From Clostridia bacterium (lineage in GTDB: Bacteria > Bacillota > Clostridia > Oscillospirales > Acutalibacteraceae), in NCBI GenBank assembly GCA_017399175.1, contig JAFQEE010000039.1, forward strand, positions 1-51,554: a DNA stretch of 51,554 nt. The letters run 5' to 3'. The notes under the pieces are model-generated. The model did no database searches. It saw nothing but the letters and a program-made list of their open reading frames with translations, and was not told the origin of the DNA. Of this stretch, positions 15,923 to 25,507 are shown piece by piece (the first letter of the stretch is position 1; every line of letters starts with the position of its first letter). The position numbers and the translations under genes were made by a program.

Positions 15923-16012
15923 GAGGTATAGACCTGCACACAAAAGGTCGTGCAAGCCAATGCATATACATATCAAGTTTGTTAAAAAGATATGTGTTCA
16001 TAGTTATACCTC
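15923..16012 (-). promoter_or_regulatory. Possible three-way-junction RNA structure after ilvB
   Basis: An 8-bp outer pairing GAGGTATA/TATACCTC (15923-15930 with 16005-16012) encloses one hairpin ACATATC/GATATGT (15968-15974 with 15989-15995). It also encloses two alternative stems that exclude each other: GACC/GGTC (15931-15934 with 15946-15949) and TGCAC/GTGCA (15935-15939 with 15950-15954). It starts four bases after the ilvB stop and is followed by the terminator. Function unknown; pairing by chance is possible in AT-rich DNA. Confidence 0.35.
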
Positions 16013-16016
16013 AAGT

Positions 16017-17723
16017 TTATTTCTTTTTGTTTTCGCAGTCCATTGGGCATGTGGCACAGTCGCCCATCATAATGTCGTTGACAGTTTTGCCTGCCGGAAT
16101 CATTGGAAGAACTCTTTCGTCCTTATCGATTGCACATTCAATCCATACAGGGCCGTCTGCATTAAGTGCTTTTTCAAATGCGGTCTTAAAGTCTGCGATT
16201 GTATCTGCATAATATCCTGTCGCACCGAAAGCCTCTGCAAGCTTTACAAAGTCAGTCTTACGGTGTGGGTCAGTCTGTGAGAAGCGTCTGCCATAGAAGC
16301 AAGTCTGCCATTGACGAACCATACCAAGTACCTGATTATTCATAATAACTGTAATAACAGGAAGATTATAGCTTACCGCTGTACAACCTTCGTTAAGGTT
16401 CATATGGAATGAACCGTCACCTGTGATATGTACAACCTTTTTGCTGTCACCAAGGCCGGCTTTTGCACCGATTGCAGCACCGTAACCGTAACCCATTGTA
16501 CCAAGACCACCGCTTGTAAGAAAGCCTCTTGGATTTACATGGTGAACATACTGTGCAGCCCACATCTGGTGCTGACCAACATCAGTTACAACAACTGTAT
16601 CCTCCCCTGCCATATCGCAGATTGCACCGATTAACTGATGAGGGAGAATCTGTGAATCGTCGTCAACAGGTTTATAGTCAACATCTTTATATACTTCAAG
16701 GACTTTGAGCCATTCTGTTCTTTCCTGCTTTTCAACAAGCGGTAAAAGAGCACTGAGAACTTTTTTAACGTCACCGATTATATAGTGGTCAACAGTGACA
16801 TTTTTATTGATTTCGCTAAGGTCAATATCAATCTGAATGATTGTTGCTTTCTTTGCAAATTCGTTTGTATTAAGTGCAACACGGTCAGAAAAACGAGTAC
16901 CGACTGCAATAAGTACATCAGCATCGTCAACGGCCTTATTAGTAACATAACCACCATGCATACCAAGAAGACCAAGGTTAAGTGGGTTGTTATAGCCGAT
17001 AACACCTGCTGCCATAAGAGTGTGACAAGATGGGATATTTGCTTTTTCAACAAGTTCAAGTGCTTCTTCTGATGCATTTGATGAAACAACACCGCCACCG
17101 AACATTACAACAGGCTTTTTAGCATTATTGATAATATCAGCAACCTTCTTGATTTCATCCATATCAACAACAGTTTCGTCCTTGATTTCAATTTTTGGTT
17201 TGTTTTCGAAATCAGTAACTGCTGCAGTAACATCCTTTGTGATATCAATAAGAACAGGACCTTTTCTGCCTGTATTTGCAATACGGAATGCTTCACGGAT
17301 TGTGTCAGCAAGTTCATTGACATCCTGAACCATAAAGTTGTGCTTTGTAATAGGCATTGTGATACCTGTGATATAAACTTCCTGGAAAGCATCACGACCG
17401 ATAAGACCTTTACCAACGTTACCTGTGATTACAACCATAGGAACACTATCCATATATGCTGTTGCAATACCTGTTACAAGGTTAGTAGCACCCGGTCCGC
17501 TTGTCGCGATACACACACCTGTTTTTCCTGTTGCTCTTACATAACCGTCAGCAGCGTGAGATGCGCCCTGTTCGTGAGCTGACAAAATATGCTTAATTTT
17601 ATCACTATATTTATAAAGAGCATCATAGATATTAAGGACAGCACCACCCGGATAACCAAAGACGGTGTCAACTCCCTGCTCTATTAAAACTTCGGTTAAA
17701 ATTTCTGAACCGTTGAGTTTCAT
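16017..17723 (-). CDS. ilvB: Acetolactate synthase, large catalytic subunit
   Basis: Thiamine-diphosphate enzyme forming acetolactate (or acetohydroxybutyrate), first step of branched-chain amino acid synthesis. 568 residues: N-terminal catalytic Glu in HEQGASHAADGYVRA, FAD-domain region GMHGGYVTNKAVDDADVLIA, and the ThDP/Mg motif GDGSFHMNLNE with NNQVLGMVRQW. The C-terminus ends in a short Cys-rich tail, GDCATCPMDCENKKK. Start ATG with GGAGTG upstream. No ilvN regulatory subunit is adjacent. Confidence 0.96.
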   Translation of the reverse strand: MKLNGSEILTEVLIEQGVDTVFGYPGGAVLNIYDALYKYSDKIKHILSAHEQGASHAADGYVRATGKTGVCIATSGPGATNLVTGIATAYMDSVPMVVITGNVGKGLIGRDAFQEVYITGITMPITKHNFMVQDVNELADTIREAFRIANTGRKGPVLIDITKDVTAAVTDFENKPKIEIKDETVVDMDEIKKVADIINNAKKPVVMFGGGVVSSNASEEALELVEKANIPSCHTLMAAGVIGYNNPLNLGLLGMHGGYVTNKAVDDADVLIAVGTRFSDRVALNTNEFAKKATIIQIDIDLSEINKNVTVDHYIIGDVKKVLSALLPLVEKQERTEWLKVLEVYKDVDYKPVDDDSQILPHQLIGAICDMAGEDTVVVTDVGQHQMWAAQYVHHVNPRGFLTSGGLGTMGYGYGAAIGAKAGLGDSKKVVHITGDGSFHMNLNEGCTAVSYNLPVITVIMNNQVLGMVRQWQTCFYGRRFSQTDPHRKTDFVKLAEAFGATGYYADTIADFKTAFEKALNADGPVWIECAIDKDERVLPMIPAGKTVNDIMMGDCATCPMDCENKKK

Positions 17724-17812
17724 TTTCTTTCACTCCAAATCCTGCTAATGAATATAAAAATATTAGTATATATTGTATAATAAATAAATTAAAAATGCAA
17801 CTGATAATCATT

Positions 17813-17844
17813 AAAAAAAGCAACAGAAAACTAAATCTGTTGCT
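17813..17844 (-). terminator. Rho-independent terminator after ftsH
   Basis: On the minus strand, AGCAACAGA, loop TTTAGTTT, TCTGTTGCT, then a T run. It ends the rnj-to-ftsH operon and separates it from ilvB. Confidence 0.92.
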
Positions 17845-17862
17845 TATATTTATTATGCAATA

Positions 17863-19785
17863 TTATAAATTTTCTTCTGTTTCTGCGATTTCTGTATTTT
17901 CAACGGTTTCAGTTGCAGGAATTTCTACTTTTTCTTCAGGCAAAGAACCTGTTGTCATAAGAGATTCAAACTGTTCCTTATCAATCTTTTCAAGGTCAAT
18001 AAGAACTTTTGAAACAAGGTGAAGTTGGTCAAGATGCTCTGTAAGAATTTTTTCAGTTCTGTTATAAGCATTATTGATGATTGCTTCAACTTCGCTGTCA
18101 ATTGCTGCTGCAATATTTTCGGAATAGTTTCTTGTATGAGTATAATTCTTGCCAAGGAAAACCTCGTCATTATCTGAACCGAATGCGATTGGTCCTAACT
18201 TTTCACTCATACCATATTTTGTAATCATATTTCTTGCGATTTCAGTTGCACGCTGAATATCATTTGACGCGCCTGTTGAAATATCGCCGAAAATAATCTT
18301 TTCTGCAACACGACCACCAAGGAGTGAAACGATATCGTCAAGCATTCTTGACTTCATCATATGCATTTTATCCTGTTCAGGTGTATAAAGTGTGAAACCT
18401 GCTGCCATTCCGCGAGGAACGATTGAAATATGAGTAACAGGGTCCTGATTATCAAGATAATATGAAGAGATTGCGTGTCCTGCTTCGTGATAAGCTGTAA
18501 TTTTCTTATCTTTTTCAGTAATCTTGCGGGATTTCTTTTCTGAACCTACAACAACTTTCATTGTTGCTTCTTCAATCTCATTCATTGTGATTGACATTTT
18601 CTTATGCTTTGCTGCAAGAAGTGCTGCTTCGTTAAGAAGATTTTCAAGGTCAGCACCTGTAAAGCCAACTGTTGTTGCAGCAATCTGACGAAGGTCAACA
18701 TCAGGTGCCAATGGCTTATTTCTTGCGTGGACTTTAAGAATTTCTTCTCTGCCCTTAATGTCGGGATAGCCAACAGTAACCTGTCTGTCAAAACGACCGG
18801 GTCTTAAAAGTGCAGGGTCAAGAATGTCAGGTCTGTTTGTAGCAGCGATAACGATTACGCCTTCATTTACACCAAAGCCGTCCATTTCAACAAGCAACTG
18901 GTTAAGTGTCTGTTCACGTTCATCGTGGCCACCACCCATACCTGCACCACGATGACGACCAACTGCGTCAATTTCGTCGATAAAGATAATTGATGGCTGT
19001 GTTTTCTTTGCTTCTTTGAAAAGGTCACGGACACGGGATGCACCTACACCAACATACATTTCAACGAAGTCTGAACCTGAAATTGAGAAGAATGGGGCAT
19101 CAGCCTCACCTGCTACTGCCTTTGCAAGTAAAGTTTTACCTGTACCCGGAGGGCCTACAAGGAGAACACCCTTTGGAATTCTTGCACCAAGGTTAGAAAA
19201 TTCATTTGGATTTTTCAAGAACTCAACAATTTCTGTAAGTTCTTCCTTTTCTTCGTCAGCACCTGCAACATCCTTGAATGTAACTTTCTTTGACTGTTCG
19301 TCACCGCGTTTAATACGAGCTTTACCGAAACTCATCGCCTTATTATTTTCGCTTGTGATTGAACTGTTCATTTTTCTGAACATTACAACCATAAGAACAA
19401 CAAATCCGATTGTCAGTAACAATGACGGCAACATACTCAAAAGCCAAGAATTGGATGTTCCTGCCTTATAGTCAAACTCAATAGGTTTATCGGGATTTGC
19501 TTTGTTATATTCTCTTAAATCCTCGTGCACATCATTAATGAAAAGATTTACATTAGGTACAGTATATTTATACTGTGTATCATCGCCCTCAAGTTTAAAT
19601 GTCATTGCACCGCTGTTCATATTAAGGTCTGCTTCAACAACCTGTTGATTGTCAAAGTACTCAAGAACTTCGTAATACTTTAATTCTTTTGATGCACCTC
19701 TGTCCATATACATATACAATACACCGATGCAAAGTGCAGGAATAAGAATATATGGGATAATTGCTTTCCAATTTAATTTTTTCAA
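17863..19785 (-). CDS. ftsH: ATP-dependent zinc metalloprotease FtsH
   Basis: Membrane-bound AAA+ protease degrading damaged membrane proteins and regulators. 640 residues: TM1 (about 8-27), an extracytoplasmic domain, TM2 (about 113-137), AAA domain with Walker A GPPGTGKT, Walker B IIFIDEID, second region of homology [20 protein letters not shown], and the zinc site HEAGH with the downstream Asp ligand region. The C-terminal tail is acidic. The start is TTG with AGGAGTG about 12 bases upstream; no ATG fits the N-terminus better. It follows tilS-hpt, the usual Firmicute order. Confidence 0.97.
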   Translation of the reverse strand: MKKLNWKAIIPYILIPALCIGVLYMYMDRGASKELKYYEVLEYFDNQQVVEADLNMNSGAMTFKLEGDDTQYKYTVPNVNLFINDVHEDLREYNKANPDKPIEFDYKAGTSNSWLLSMLPSLLLTIGFVVLMVVMFRKMNSSITSENNKAMSFGKARIKRGDEQSKKVTFKDVAGADEEKEELTEIVEFLKNPNEFSNLGARIPKGVLLVGPPGTGKTLLAKAVAGEADAPFFSISGSDFVEMYVGVGASRVRDLFKEAKKTQPSIIFIDEIDAVGRHRGAGMGGGHDEREQTLNQLLVEMDGFGVNEGVIVIAATNRPDILDPALLRPGRFDRQVTVGYPDIKGREEILKVHARNKPLAPDVDLRQIAATTVGFTGADLENLLNEAALLAAKHKKMSITMNEIEEATMKVVVGSEKKSRKITEKDKKITAYHEAGHAISSYYLDNQDPVTHISIVPRGMAAGFTLYTPEQDKMHMMKSRMLDDIVSLLGGRVAEKIIFGDISTGASNDIQRATEIARNMITKYGMSEKLGPIAFGSDNDEVFLGKNYTHTRNYSENIAAAIDSEVEAIINNAYNRTEKILTEHLDQLHLVSKVLIDLEKIDKEQFESLMTTGSLPEEKVEIPATETVENTEIAETEENL

Positions 19786-19806
19786 AATTCTTTATCACTC
19801 CTGTGG

Positions 19807-20349
19807 TTATTTTTCATATACTGCAGGTTTTAACGCACCTACAAACGGTAAATTTCTGTATTTTTCGTCATAGTCAAGACCATAGCCCACAACGAATGCA
19901 TCAGGAATCTGTGCACCCGCATAATCAGCAAAAACATTTGCCTTTCTTCTTTCAGGCTTATCAAGTAATGTACAGATTTTAATACTGTTAGGATTTCTTA
20001 ATGAAAGAACCTTCATTAAATATTCAAGTGTTACACCGCTGTCAAGAATATCTTCAACGATAAGTAAATCTGCTCCATTGACAACATCTGCATCAAGGTC
20101 TTTTATAATTTTTACAACACCGGATGTTTTTGTGCCTGAACCATAACTTGAAACTGACATAAAATCAATGTTGCAAGGTATTGTAATTGCTCTCATAAGG
20201 TCAGCCATAAATACTACTGAACCTTTAAGAACGCTTACAAGAACAAGTTTTTTATCTTTATAATCATTTGATATTTCCTTACCAAGTCTTTCAACAATTT
20301 CCTTTAAATCTTCTTGAGATAAGAGAACTTTTTCAATATCGTTAATCAT
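19807..20349 (-). CDS. hpt: Hypoxanthine phosphoribosyltransferase
   Basis: Salvages hypoxanthine and guanine to IMP and GMP with PRPP. 180 residues; PRPP-binding motif LLIVEDILDSGVTL, plus LVSVLKGSVVFMADL and C-terminal VVGYGLDYDEKYRNLP. The frame is open 25 codons further up inside tilS, but the ATG of MINDIEKVL has AAGGTGGGG upstream and overlaps the tilS stop by only 8 bases. The tilS-hpt-ftsH order is conserved in Firmicutes. Confidence 0.96.
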   Translation of the reverse strand: MINDIEKVLLSQEDLKEIVERLGKEISNDYKDKKLVLVSVLKGSVVFMADLMRAITIPCNIDFMSVSSYGSGTKTSGVVKIIKDLDADVVNGADLLIVEDILDSGVTLEYLMKVLSLRNPNSIKICTLLDKPERRKANVFADYAGAQIPDAFVVGYGLDYDEKYRNLPFVGALKPAVYEK

Positions 20350-21682
20350 TATTTTTCCCCACCTTTGATATTTTAATGATTTTTTTTGAATGTTTATCGG
20401 GTTTACAGTGATTGGCAACCCCAAAAAACTCTGTCCACACTATTCCCTTTTCGTCAGACAGAACAAGCATTCTATCTCTTTCATAAACAGAAATCTTATT
20501 TTCATTAAAAAGTTTTTTGAATGTTTTATTCGGTCTGCCACAAAGTTGAACACTGTCACCATCACGACGATTACGAACAATCGTATCAAATGATATTTTA
20601 TCACAATCAATCAAATTGTCCATAGTTTGTTTATTAAAGTTTTGTAAATCTTTTTCGTCATAAATATTAACAGAATATTTACCAACAGGAGTTATAAACT
20701 CACTAACATCAAATGAGAAAGGGATTTCAAAATATTCTGTCTTCTCAATTTCACCGAAAAAGAGTTTTTTGTCACAGACATTTACCTTAATATTTCCGCC
20801 GACAAATGTACTGCCACCATTTTCCATAATATAAATAACGGAATTAATGTGGTCACGGCTTATGTTTTTTGCATTCTGTTCCTTTAAAATCAATGAAACT
20901 ATCTGCATTTTCAATGCAATATGACAAGGTTCAAAAACAGAACAATCAAAATAGCCGTCACATCTTGATTTTTCAATCAAATTCTCTGCGCTTTCAGTAA
21001 CGAAACTCTTAACCGAATTAAGAGAGTCAACACAACGCGAAAACGCATTATCAAATGACGGATTAAGTTGAAACAATTCAGGCAAGATATTATGACGGAT
21101 TTTATTTCTTGTGTAATCGTCACAAAGATTTGTGCTGTCTGTTACAAAATCAAGATTATTCGTTTCAATATATTCTTCAATTTCTTTTCTTGAACAATCA
21201 AGCAAAGGTCTTATATAGATATCTCTTACATAGGGAATACCGCAAAGTCCTGACAAAGATGCACCACGGGAAAGATTAAAAATAAATGTTTCCATATTAT
21301 CATTAAGGTTATGTGCTGTTGCAATTTTGTCGCATCCTGACTTTTCAAAAAATGAATATCTGATGCGTCTTGCACACTCCTCAACACTCTCCCCTGTTTT
21401 TTCTGCTTCTGCGGGAACATCTGCATAAAAGACAACAAATTCAATCCCAAGTTTTTCGCAGAATTTGCGGGAAAATTCTAAATCCCTATCAGCCTCGTCA
21501 CCACGAATACCGTGATGAATATGTATTCCTTTAAGATTTTTTATTCCCAAAAATTCCTTGTTAGCCCACATAATATGAGCAAGACAAACAGAATCAGCAC
21601 CGCCGGAAAGTCCGATACCAAGTGTTTCACAATCAGACATCATATGATAATCATTTATTGTCTTTAAAACTTTATTGGTCAT
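20342..21682 (-). CDS. tilS: tRNA(Ile)-lysidine synthetase
   Basis: Adds lysine to C34 of the CAU-anticodon isoleucine tRNA so that it reads AUA codons. 446 residues: PP-loop IGLSGGADSVCLAHIM, HHGIRGDEADRDLEF, ATAHNLNDNMETF, and a C-terminal substrate-binding domain (QLCGRPNKTFKKLFNENKIS). Start ATG with AAAGGA; overlaps the dnaB stop by 11 bases. Confidence 0.95.
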   Translation of the reverse strand: MTNKVLKTINDYHMMSDCETLGIGLSGGADSVCLAHIMWANKEFLGIKNLKGIHIHHGIRGDEADRDLEFSRKFCEKLGIEFVVFYADVPAEAEKTGESVEECARRIRYSFFEKSGCDKIATAHNLNDNMETFIFNLSRGASLSGLCGIPYVRDIYIRPLLDCSRKEIEEYIETNNLDFVTDSTNLCDDYTRNKIRHNILPELFQLNPSFDNAFSRCVDSLNSVKSFVTESAENLIEKSRCDGYFDCSVFEPCHIALKMQIVSLILKEQNAKNISRDHINSVIYIMENGGSTFVGGNIKVNVCDKKLFFGEIEKTEYFEIPFSFDVSEFITPVGKYSVNIYDEKDLQNFNKQTMDNLIDCDKISFDTIVRNRRDGDSVQLCGRPNKTFKKLFNENKISVYERDRMLVLSDEKGIVWTEFFGVANHCKPDKHSKKIIKISKVGKNND

Positions 21683-23051
21683 CTTTTATCCTTTCAAGTG
21701 TTGAGAACATTGTAAATTCAGGATTCCAAGCAACCTTAACGGTTGTGGTTGAGCCGTGTCTGTTTTTACCTACAATAATTTCAGCAATATTTACTGAATT
21801 AGGGTCTTTTTCTTCGTCAGGATTGTTATTATAGTAATCCTCACGGTGAAGCATAAGAACGATATCAGCATCCTGCTCGATTGTACCTGATTCACGAAGG
21901 TCTGTCATCTGTGGACGGTGGTCACCATTTGCATTTTTTGCAACACCACGGGACAACTGTGAACAAGTTATAACAGGAATATTAAGGTCCTTAGCCATCA
22001 TTTTAAGGCTACGAGTGATTTCTGAAACTTCAGCAACACGATTTTCTGTACGCTTTGTACCTGACATCAACTGAAGGTAGTCAATAACGATGCAGTCGAC
22101 ATCTTTCATACGAAGAGCACGAGCTTTCATTTCGTTTACATTGATGTTTGCAGTATCATCAAAATAAAGTTCACAACCAACGAGATTCTGTAAGGCAAGT
22201 CCTAATTTTTCCCAGTCAGCATCTGTAATTTCGCCTGTTCTTAACTTTTCACTTATGATTCGTGCCTCTGTAGAAATAACTCTCTGCGCGAGCTGTTCCT
22301 TTGACATTTCCAATGAGAAGAAAAGAACTTTTTTATTTCTTGCAATATTTCTTGCCACATTTAAGGCAAAACTTGTTTTACCCATAGCAGGACGAGCACC
22401 AACAACAATAAAGTCAGAACGGTGGAAACCACCTCCAAGAATTTTGTCAAGGTATGAAAATCCTGTCGGAATACCCATGTACTGTTCTTTTACTTTTATG
22501 TCGTCACTACCAAGTTTTTTGAGTCGTTCAAAAACATCGGACATAACAATGTCACTGACTCTTGCAGGACCTGTAATTGCTCTGCCACTACGGATGTTAT
22601 AAATCTTCTGTTCTGCCAAATTAAGAATGTCATCGGGAGAATCAGATTCATTGTTAGTAGCCTCAAGAATATCACGGGCAGTTTCCATCAATGTACGAAG
22701 ATAGAACTTATCAATAATAATCTTGATATAAGACTCCACATTCTTTGTTGACGGAACAGCATCGGCAATCTTCATAAGATATGTTTTACCGCCGATATCG
22801 TCATAAACACCTTCTTTTTTCAGTTCTTCAAGTACAACAAGAGGGTCAATTCGTCCGCCGATTGTATCAATATTAAGAATTGCAGTATAAATTGACTTAT
22901 GCTGTGGAAGATAAAGATGTTCAATCCTTAACATATCCGACACAAGCGGAAGACAAGACGGGTCTTTAAGCAAAGCACCGAGAACCGCCTGCTCAGCATC
23001 TATACTGTGAGGAAGATTCATATTATCAAAAGATGAATAATTGCTTTCCAT
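21672..23051 (-). CDS. dnaB: Replicative DNA helicase
   Basis: Hexameric helicase of the replication fork (dnaC in B. subtilis naming). 459 residues: N-terminal helical domain starting LPHSIDAEQAVLGALLKD, then a RecA-type core with Walker A GARPAMGKTSFALN, Walker B CIVIDYLQLM and DLRESGTIEQDAD. No intein or insertion seen. Starts two bases after the rplI stop, with its GGAG inside the end of rplI. Confidence 0.97.
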   Translation of the reverse strand: MESNYSSFDNMNLPHSIDAEQAVLGALLKDPSCLPLVSDMLRIEHLYLPQHKSIYTAILNIDTIGGRIDPLVVLEELKKEGVYDDIGGKTYLMKIADAVPSTKNVESYIKIIIDKFYLRTLMETARDILEATNNESDSPDDILNLAEQKIYNIRSGRAITGPARVSDIVMSDVFERLKKLGSDDIKVKEQYMGIPTGFSYLDKILGGGFHRSDFIVVGARPAMGKTSFALNVARNIARNKKVLFFSLEMSKEQLAQRVISTEARIISEKLRTGEITDADWEKLGLALQNLVGCELYFDDTANINVNEMKARALRMKDVDCIVIDYLQLMSGTKRTENRVAEVSEITRSLKMMAKDLNIPVITCSQLSRGVAKNANGDHRPQMTDLRESGTIEQDADIVLMLHREDYYNNNPDEEKDPNSVNIAEIIVGKNRHGSTTTVKVAWNPEFTMFSTLERIKDDQ

Positions 23052-23053
23052 TT

Positions 23054-23494
23054 TTATTCTCCAACCATAACTGTCATTTCAGCTACAATATTTGTGTAAA
23101 GTTTAACTTCAATTTTGTATGAACCAAATGTCTTGATATCGTCCATTGAAATTTTTCTCTTGTCAACTTTTACCGCATACTGTTTTGCGATTTCAGCTGC
23201 AACCTCTTTTGATGTTACTGAACCAAAAAGCTTACCGTTATTGCCTGCTTTTGCAGTAATTTTGATAACTTTACCCTGAAGCTTTGCTTTTGAATCGTTT
23301 GCAGCAGCAACTTCAACATCAATTTTGTGCTGATTTGATTGTTCACGGTTACGAAGTTCAGTAAGACTTTGTGCATTTGCTTCAACTGCTAATCCTTTTG
23401 GAAAAAGGAAGTTACGAGCGTAACCGTCAGAAGCCTTTACTTTTTCACCTTTTTTTCCAAGACCTTTTACATCTGCTTTCAAAATTACATCCAT
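23054..23494 (-). CDS. rplI: 50S ribosomal protein L9
   Basis: 146 residues with the L9 signature GLGKKGEKVKASDGYARNFL near the N-terminus, a central linker helix and a C-terminal rRNA-binding domain (KLFGSVTSKEVA). Start ATG with GAGG upstream. Position between gdpP and dnaB is the conserved Firmicute arrangement. Confidence 0.97.
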   Translation of the reverse strand: MDVILKADVKGLGKKGEKVKASDGYARNFLFPKGLAVEANAQSLTELRNREQSNQHKIDVEVAAANDSKAKLQGKVIKITAKAGNNGKLFGSVTSKEVAAEIAKQYAVKVDKRKISMDDIKTFGSYKIEVKLYTNIVAEMTVMVGE

Positions 23495-23514
23495 TATTTA
23501 TTACCTCTTTTCGT

Positions 23515-25494
23515 TTATCTGACTTTATCTATTGCTTGTTTAAGAAGAATTAAGGCATTGTCAAACGTTTCATCCTTTAACTGACAAGCCGCCATTGTAA
23601 GATGACCACCGCCACCAAGTTCTTCCATAACAAGCTGAACATTTATTTCACCGTAAGAACGGGCTGAAATATTTAAAGTATTATCTGTTCTGAACAGTAC
23701 AAACGAGCCATGAACACCGTCAATATTAAGAAGTTCATCAGCAGCCTGACTTGCAACTATTCTTACATCATCAGATTCAAAATCAACTACACCAATCGCA
23801 CAATCGATGTACATTACTGCATTTTTAACAACCTCGCTCTTTGCCTGTTGTGTTTTCATGCTGTTGGAAAACAACTGTTTAACTGCAACTGTATCTGCAC
23901 CAAGTGAACGGAGATATGCTGCCGCTTCAAAGGTACGGACACCTGTTTTCATAACAAAGTTCTTTGTGTCAAGTGTAATGCCTGACATAATAGCCTCGGC
24001 ACATACCTTCGGTATATCAACATCAATGTCAATATATTGTATAAGCTCTGTCACCATTTCCGATGCTGAAGAAGCATTTGGTTCGTGATAAAAAATTACT
24101 GCTTTATTTATATGGTCAACAGTTTTTCTGTGATGGTCAATTACAATGACCTTTTCAGCAAAATCAAAGAGTTCGGGATATTCAAGGAAACTCTTTCTGT
24201 GAGTATCAAGAACTACAAGCAGAGTTTTAGGCTGAATTACATTATCCACATCATCAGGTTCAATAATCAAATCGTCAATACCATTTGAAATAAGATGCTT
24301 TGCAAGTGGCATTGCGAGAGTTGTTTCTGATGACATAACGATATTGACGGGTTTTCCCAACGCTTTACATATCATTGCAAATCCAACTGATGAGCCTAAG
24401 GAGTCAAGGTCAGCAAATCGATGTCCCATAACAAGAACATTAGTGCTTGATTTGATTGTTTCTTTAATTGCAGAAGCAATCATTCGTGTACGAACCTTAT
24501 TTCGTTTTTCAATGCCCTTTGAAACTCCGCCAAAGAATTCAAAATCAGTATCAGGTGTTTTTACAACTACCTGGTCACCACCCCTGCCCATAGCAAGGTC
24601 GAGAGATTTTCTTGCGATTTTTTCACAATCCGAAAGATTATTTCCTACACCAATACCAACGGACAATGTAAGTCCGAGAATTTTTTCTTTGTATGTATAG
24701 GAACGGACAAGTGAGAGAACAGAAAACTTATCTTCCTTCATTTTCAATAAATTTCCTGACTCAGCAAAAACGAGAAACCTTCCGTTCGGCATTTTACGGA
24801 AAATACAATCATATCCTGAAAACCAATTTTCAACTATTGCTTCAACATCACCAAGAATTTCTGACTGTTGACTTTCTCGCAAATCAACAAAAACATCTTC
24901 GGCACTGTCAAGGTTAATAATCATAAGTACAGGACGAGTAGCCATATATGATGCTTTGAAATTCTTAAGTTCTGTGTCCTCAACAAAGTACAATGCATAA
25001 ACAGTTTCGTTTTTATACTGTGTTTTTCCTGAAAATGCAGTATATTTTTTGTTGTTAAATTCACATTCAATGAATTTGTTGTTACGAACATCATTTACAC
25101 CATGACCTGATGTAAACTGTTTAACATCAATGCCATCGTATGAATAATCCGAGATAAATTCGTTACGAAATTCTGAATTGTACCATACAATATTATCCAT
25201 ACTGTCAAAAAGCAGTACAGGTAACGGGAAATTCTTGAGTTCACCATACTCGCTGTCAGCAGAAAGTTTTTTATCAAGAGCTATAACAGAGCCTTCAAGT
25301 CTTTTAAATGAAACATTACTTTTCACAAAACCAAGAACAAGAAGAACTGTTGAAACAACAAGTCCTCCAACGGCAAAATACACATTGTAAAAACAGAGAA
25401 CAACGCACAAGAGTATGCAGACAACAATTGCAGGAATTGTTATCGGATACATACTGAATACATTTTCAATTTTGTCGTTTGTGAACTTTTTCAT
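23515..25494 (-). CDS. gdpP: Cyclic-di-AMP phosphodiesterase GdpP
   Basis: Hydrolyses c-di-AMP to pApA, setting potassium and wall homeostasis. 659 residues: two N-terminal membrane segments (about 15-56), a PAS-like region, a degenerate GGDEF-like domain (LTLSVGIGVGNNLSDCEKIA), then DHH/DHHA1 with VMGHRFADLDSLGSS, VVLDTHR, VIVIDHH and C-terminal GGGGHLTMAA. Metal-binding residues look intact. Start ATG with AAAGGA; begins 13 bases after rnj, so co-transcribed. Confidence 0.94.
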   Translation of the reverse strand: MKKFTNDKIENVFSMYPITIPAIVVCILLCVVLCFYNVYFAVGGLVVSTVLLVLGFVKSNVSFKRLEGSVIALDKKLSADSEYGELKNFPLPVLLFDSMDNIVWYNSEFRNEFISDYSYDGIDVKQFTSGHGVNDVRNNKFIECEFNNKKYTAFSGKTQYKNETVYALYFVEDTELKNFKASYMATRPVLMIINLDSAEDVFVDLRESQQSEILGDVEAIVENWFSGYDCIFRKMPNGRFLVFAESGNLLKMKEDKFSVLSLVRSYTYKEKILGLTLSVGIGVGNNLSDCEKIARKSLDLAMGRGGDQVVVKTPDTDFEFFGGVSKGIEKRNKVRTRMIASAIKETIKSSTNVLVMGHRFADLDSLGSSVGFAMICKALGKPVNIVMSSETTLAMPLAKHLISNGIDDLIIEPDDVDNVIQPKTLLVVLDTHRKSFLEYPELFDFAEKVIVIDHHRKTVDHINKAVIFYHEPNASSASEMVTELIQYIDIDVDIPKVCAEAIMSGITLDTKNFVMKTGVRTFEAAAYLRSLGADTVAVKQLFSNSMKTQQAKSEVVKNAVMYIDCAIGVVDFESDDVRIVASQAADELLNIDGVHGSFVLFRTDNTLNISARSYGEINVQLVMEELGGGGHLTMAACQLKDETFDNALILLKQAIDKVR

Positions 25495-25507
25495 AGCAAA
25501 TTTCCTT

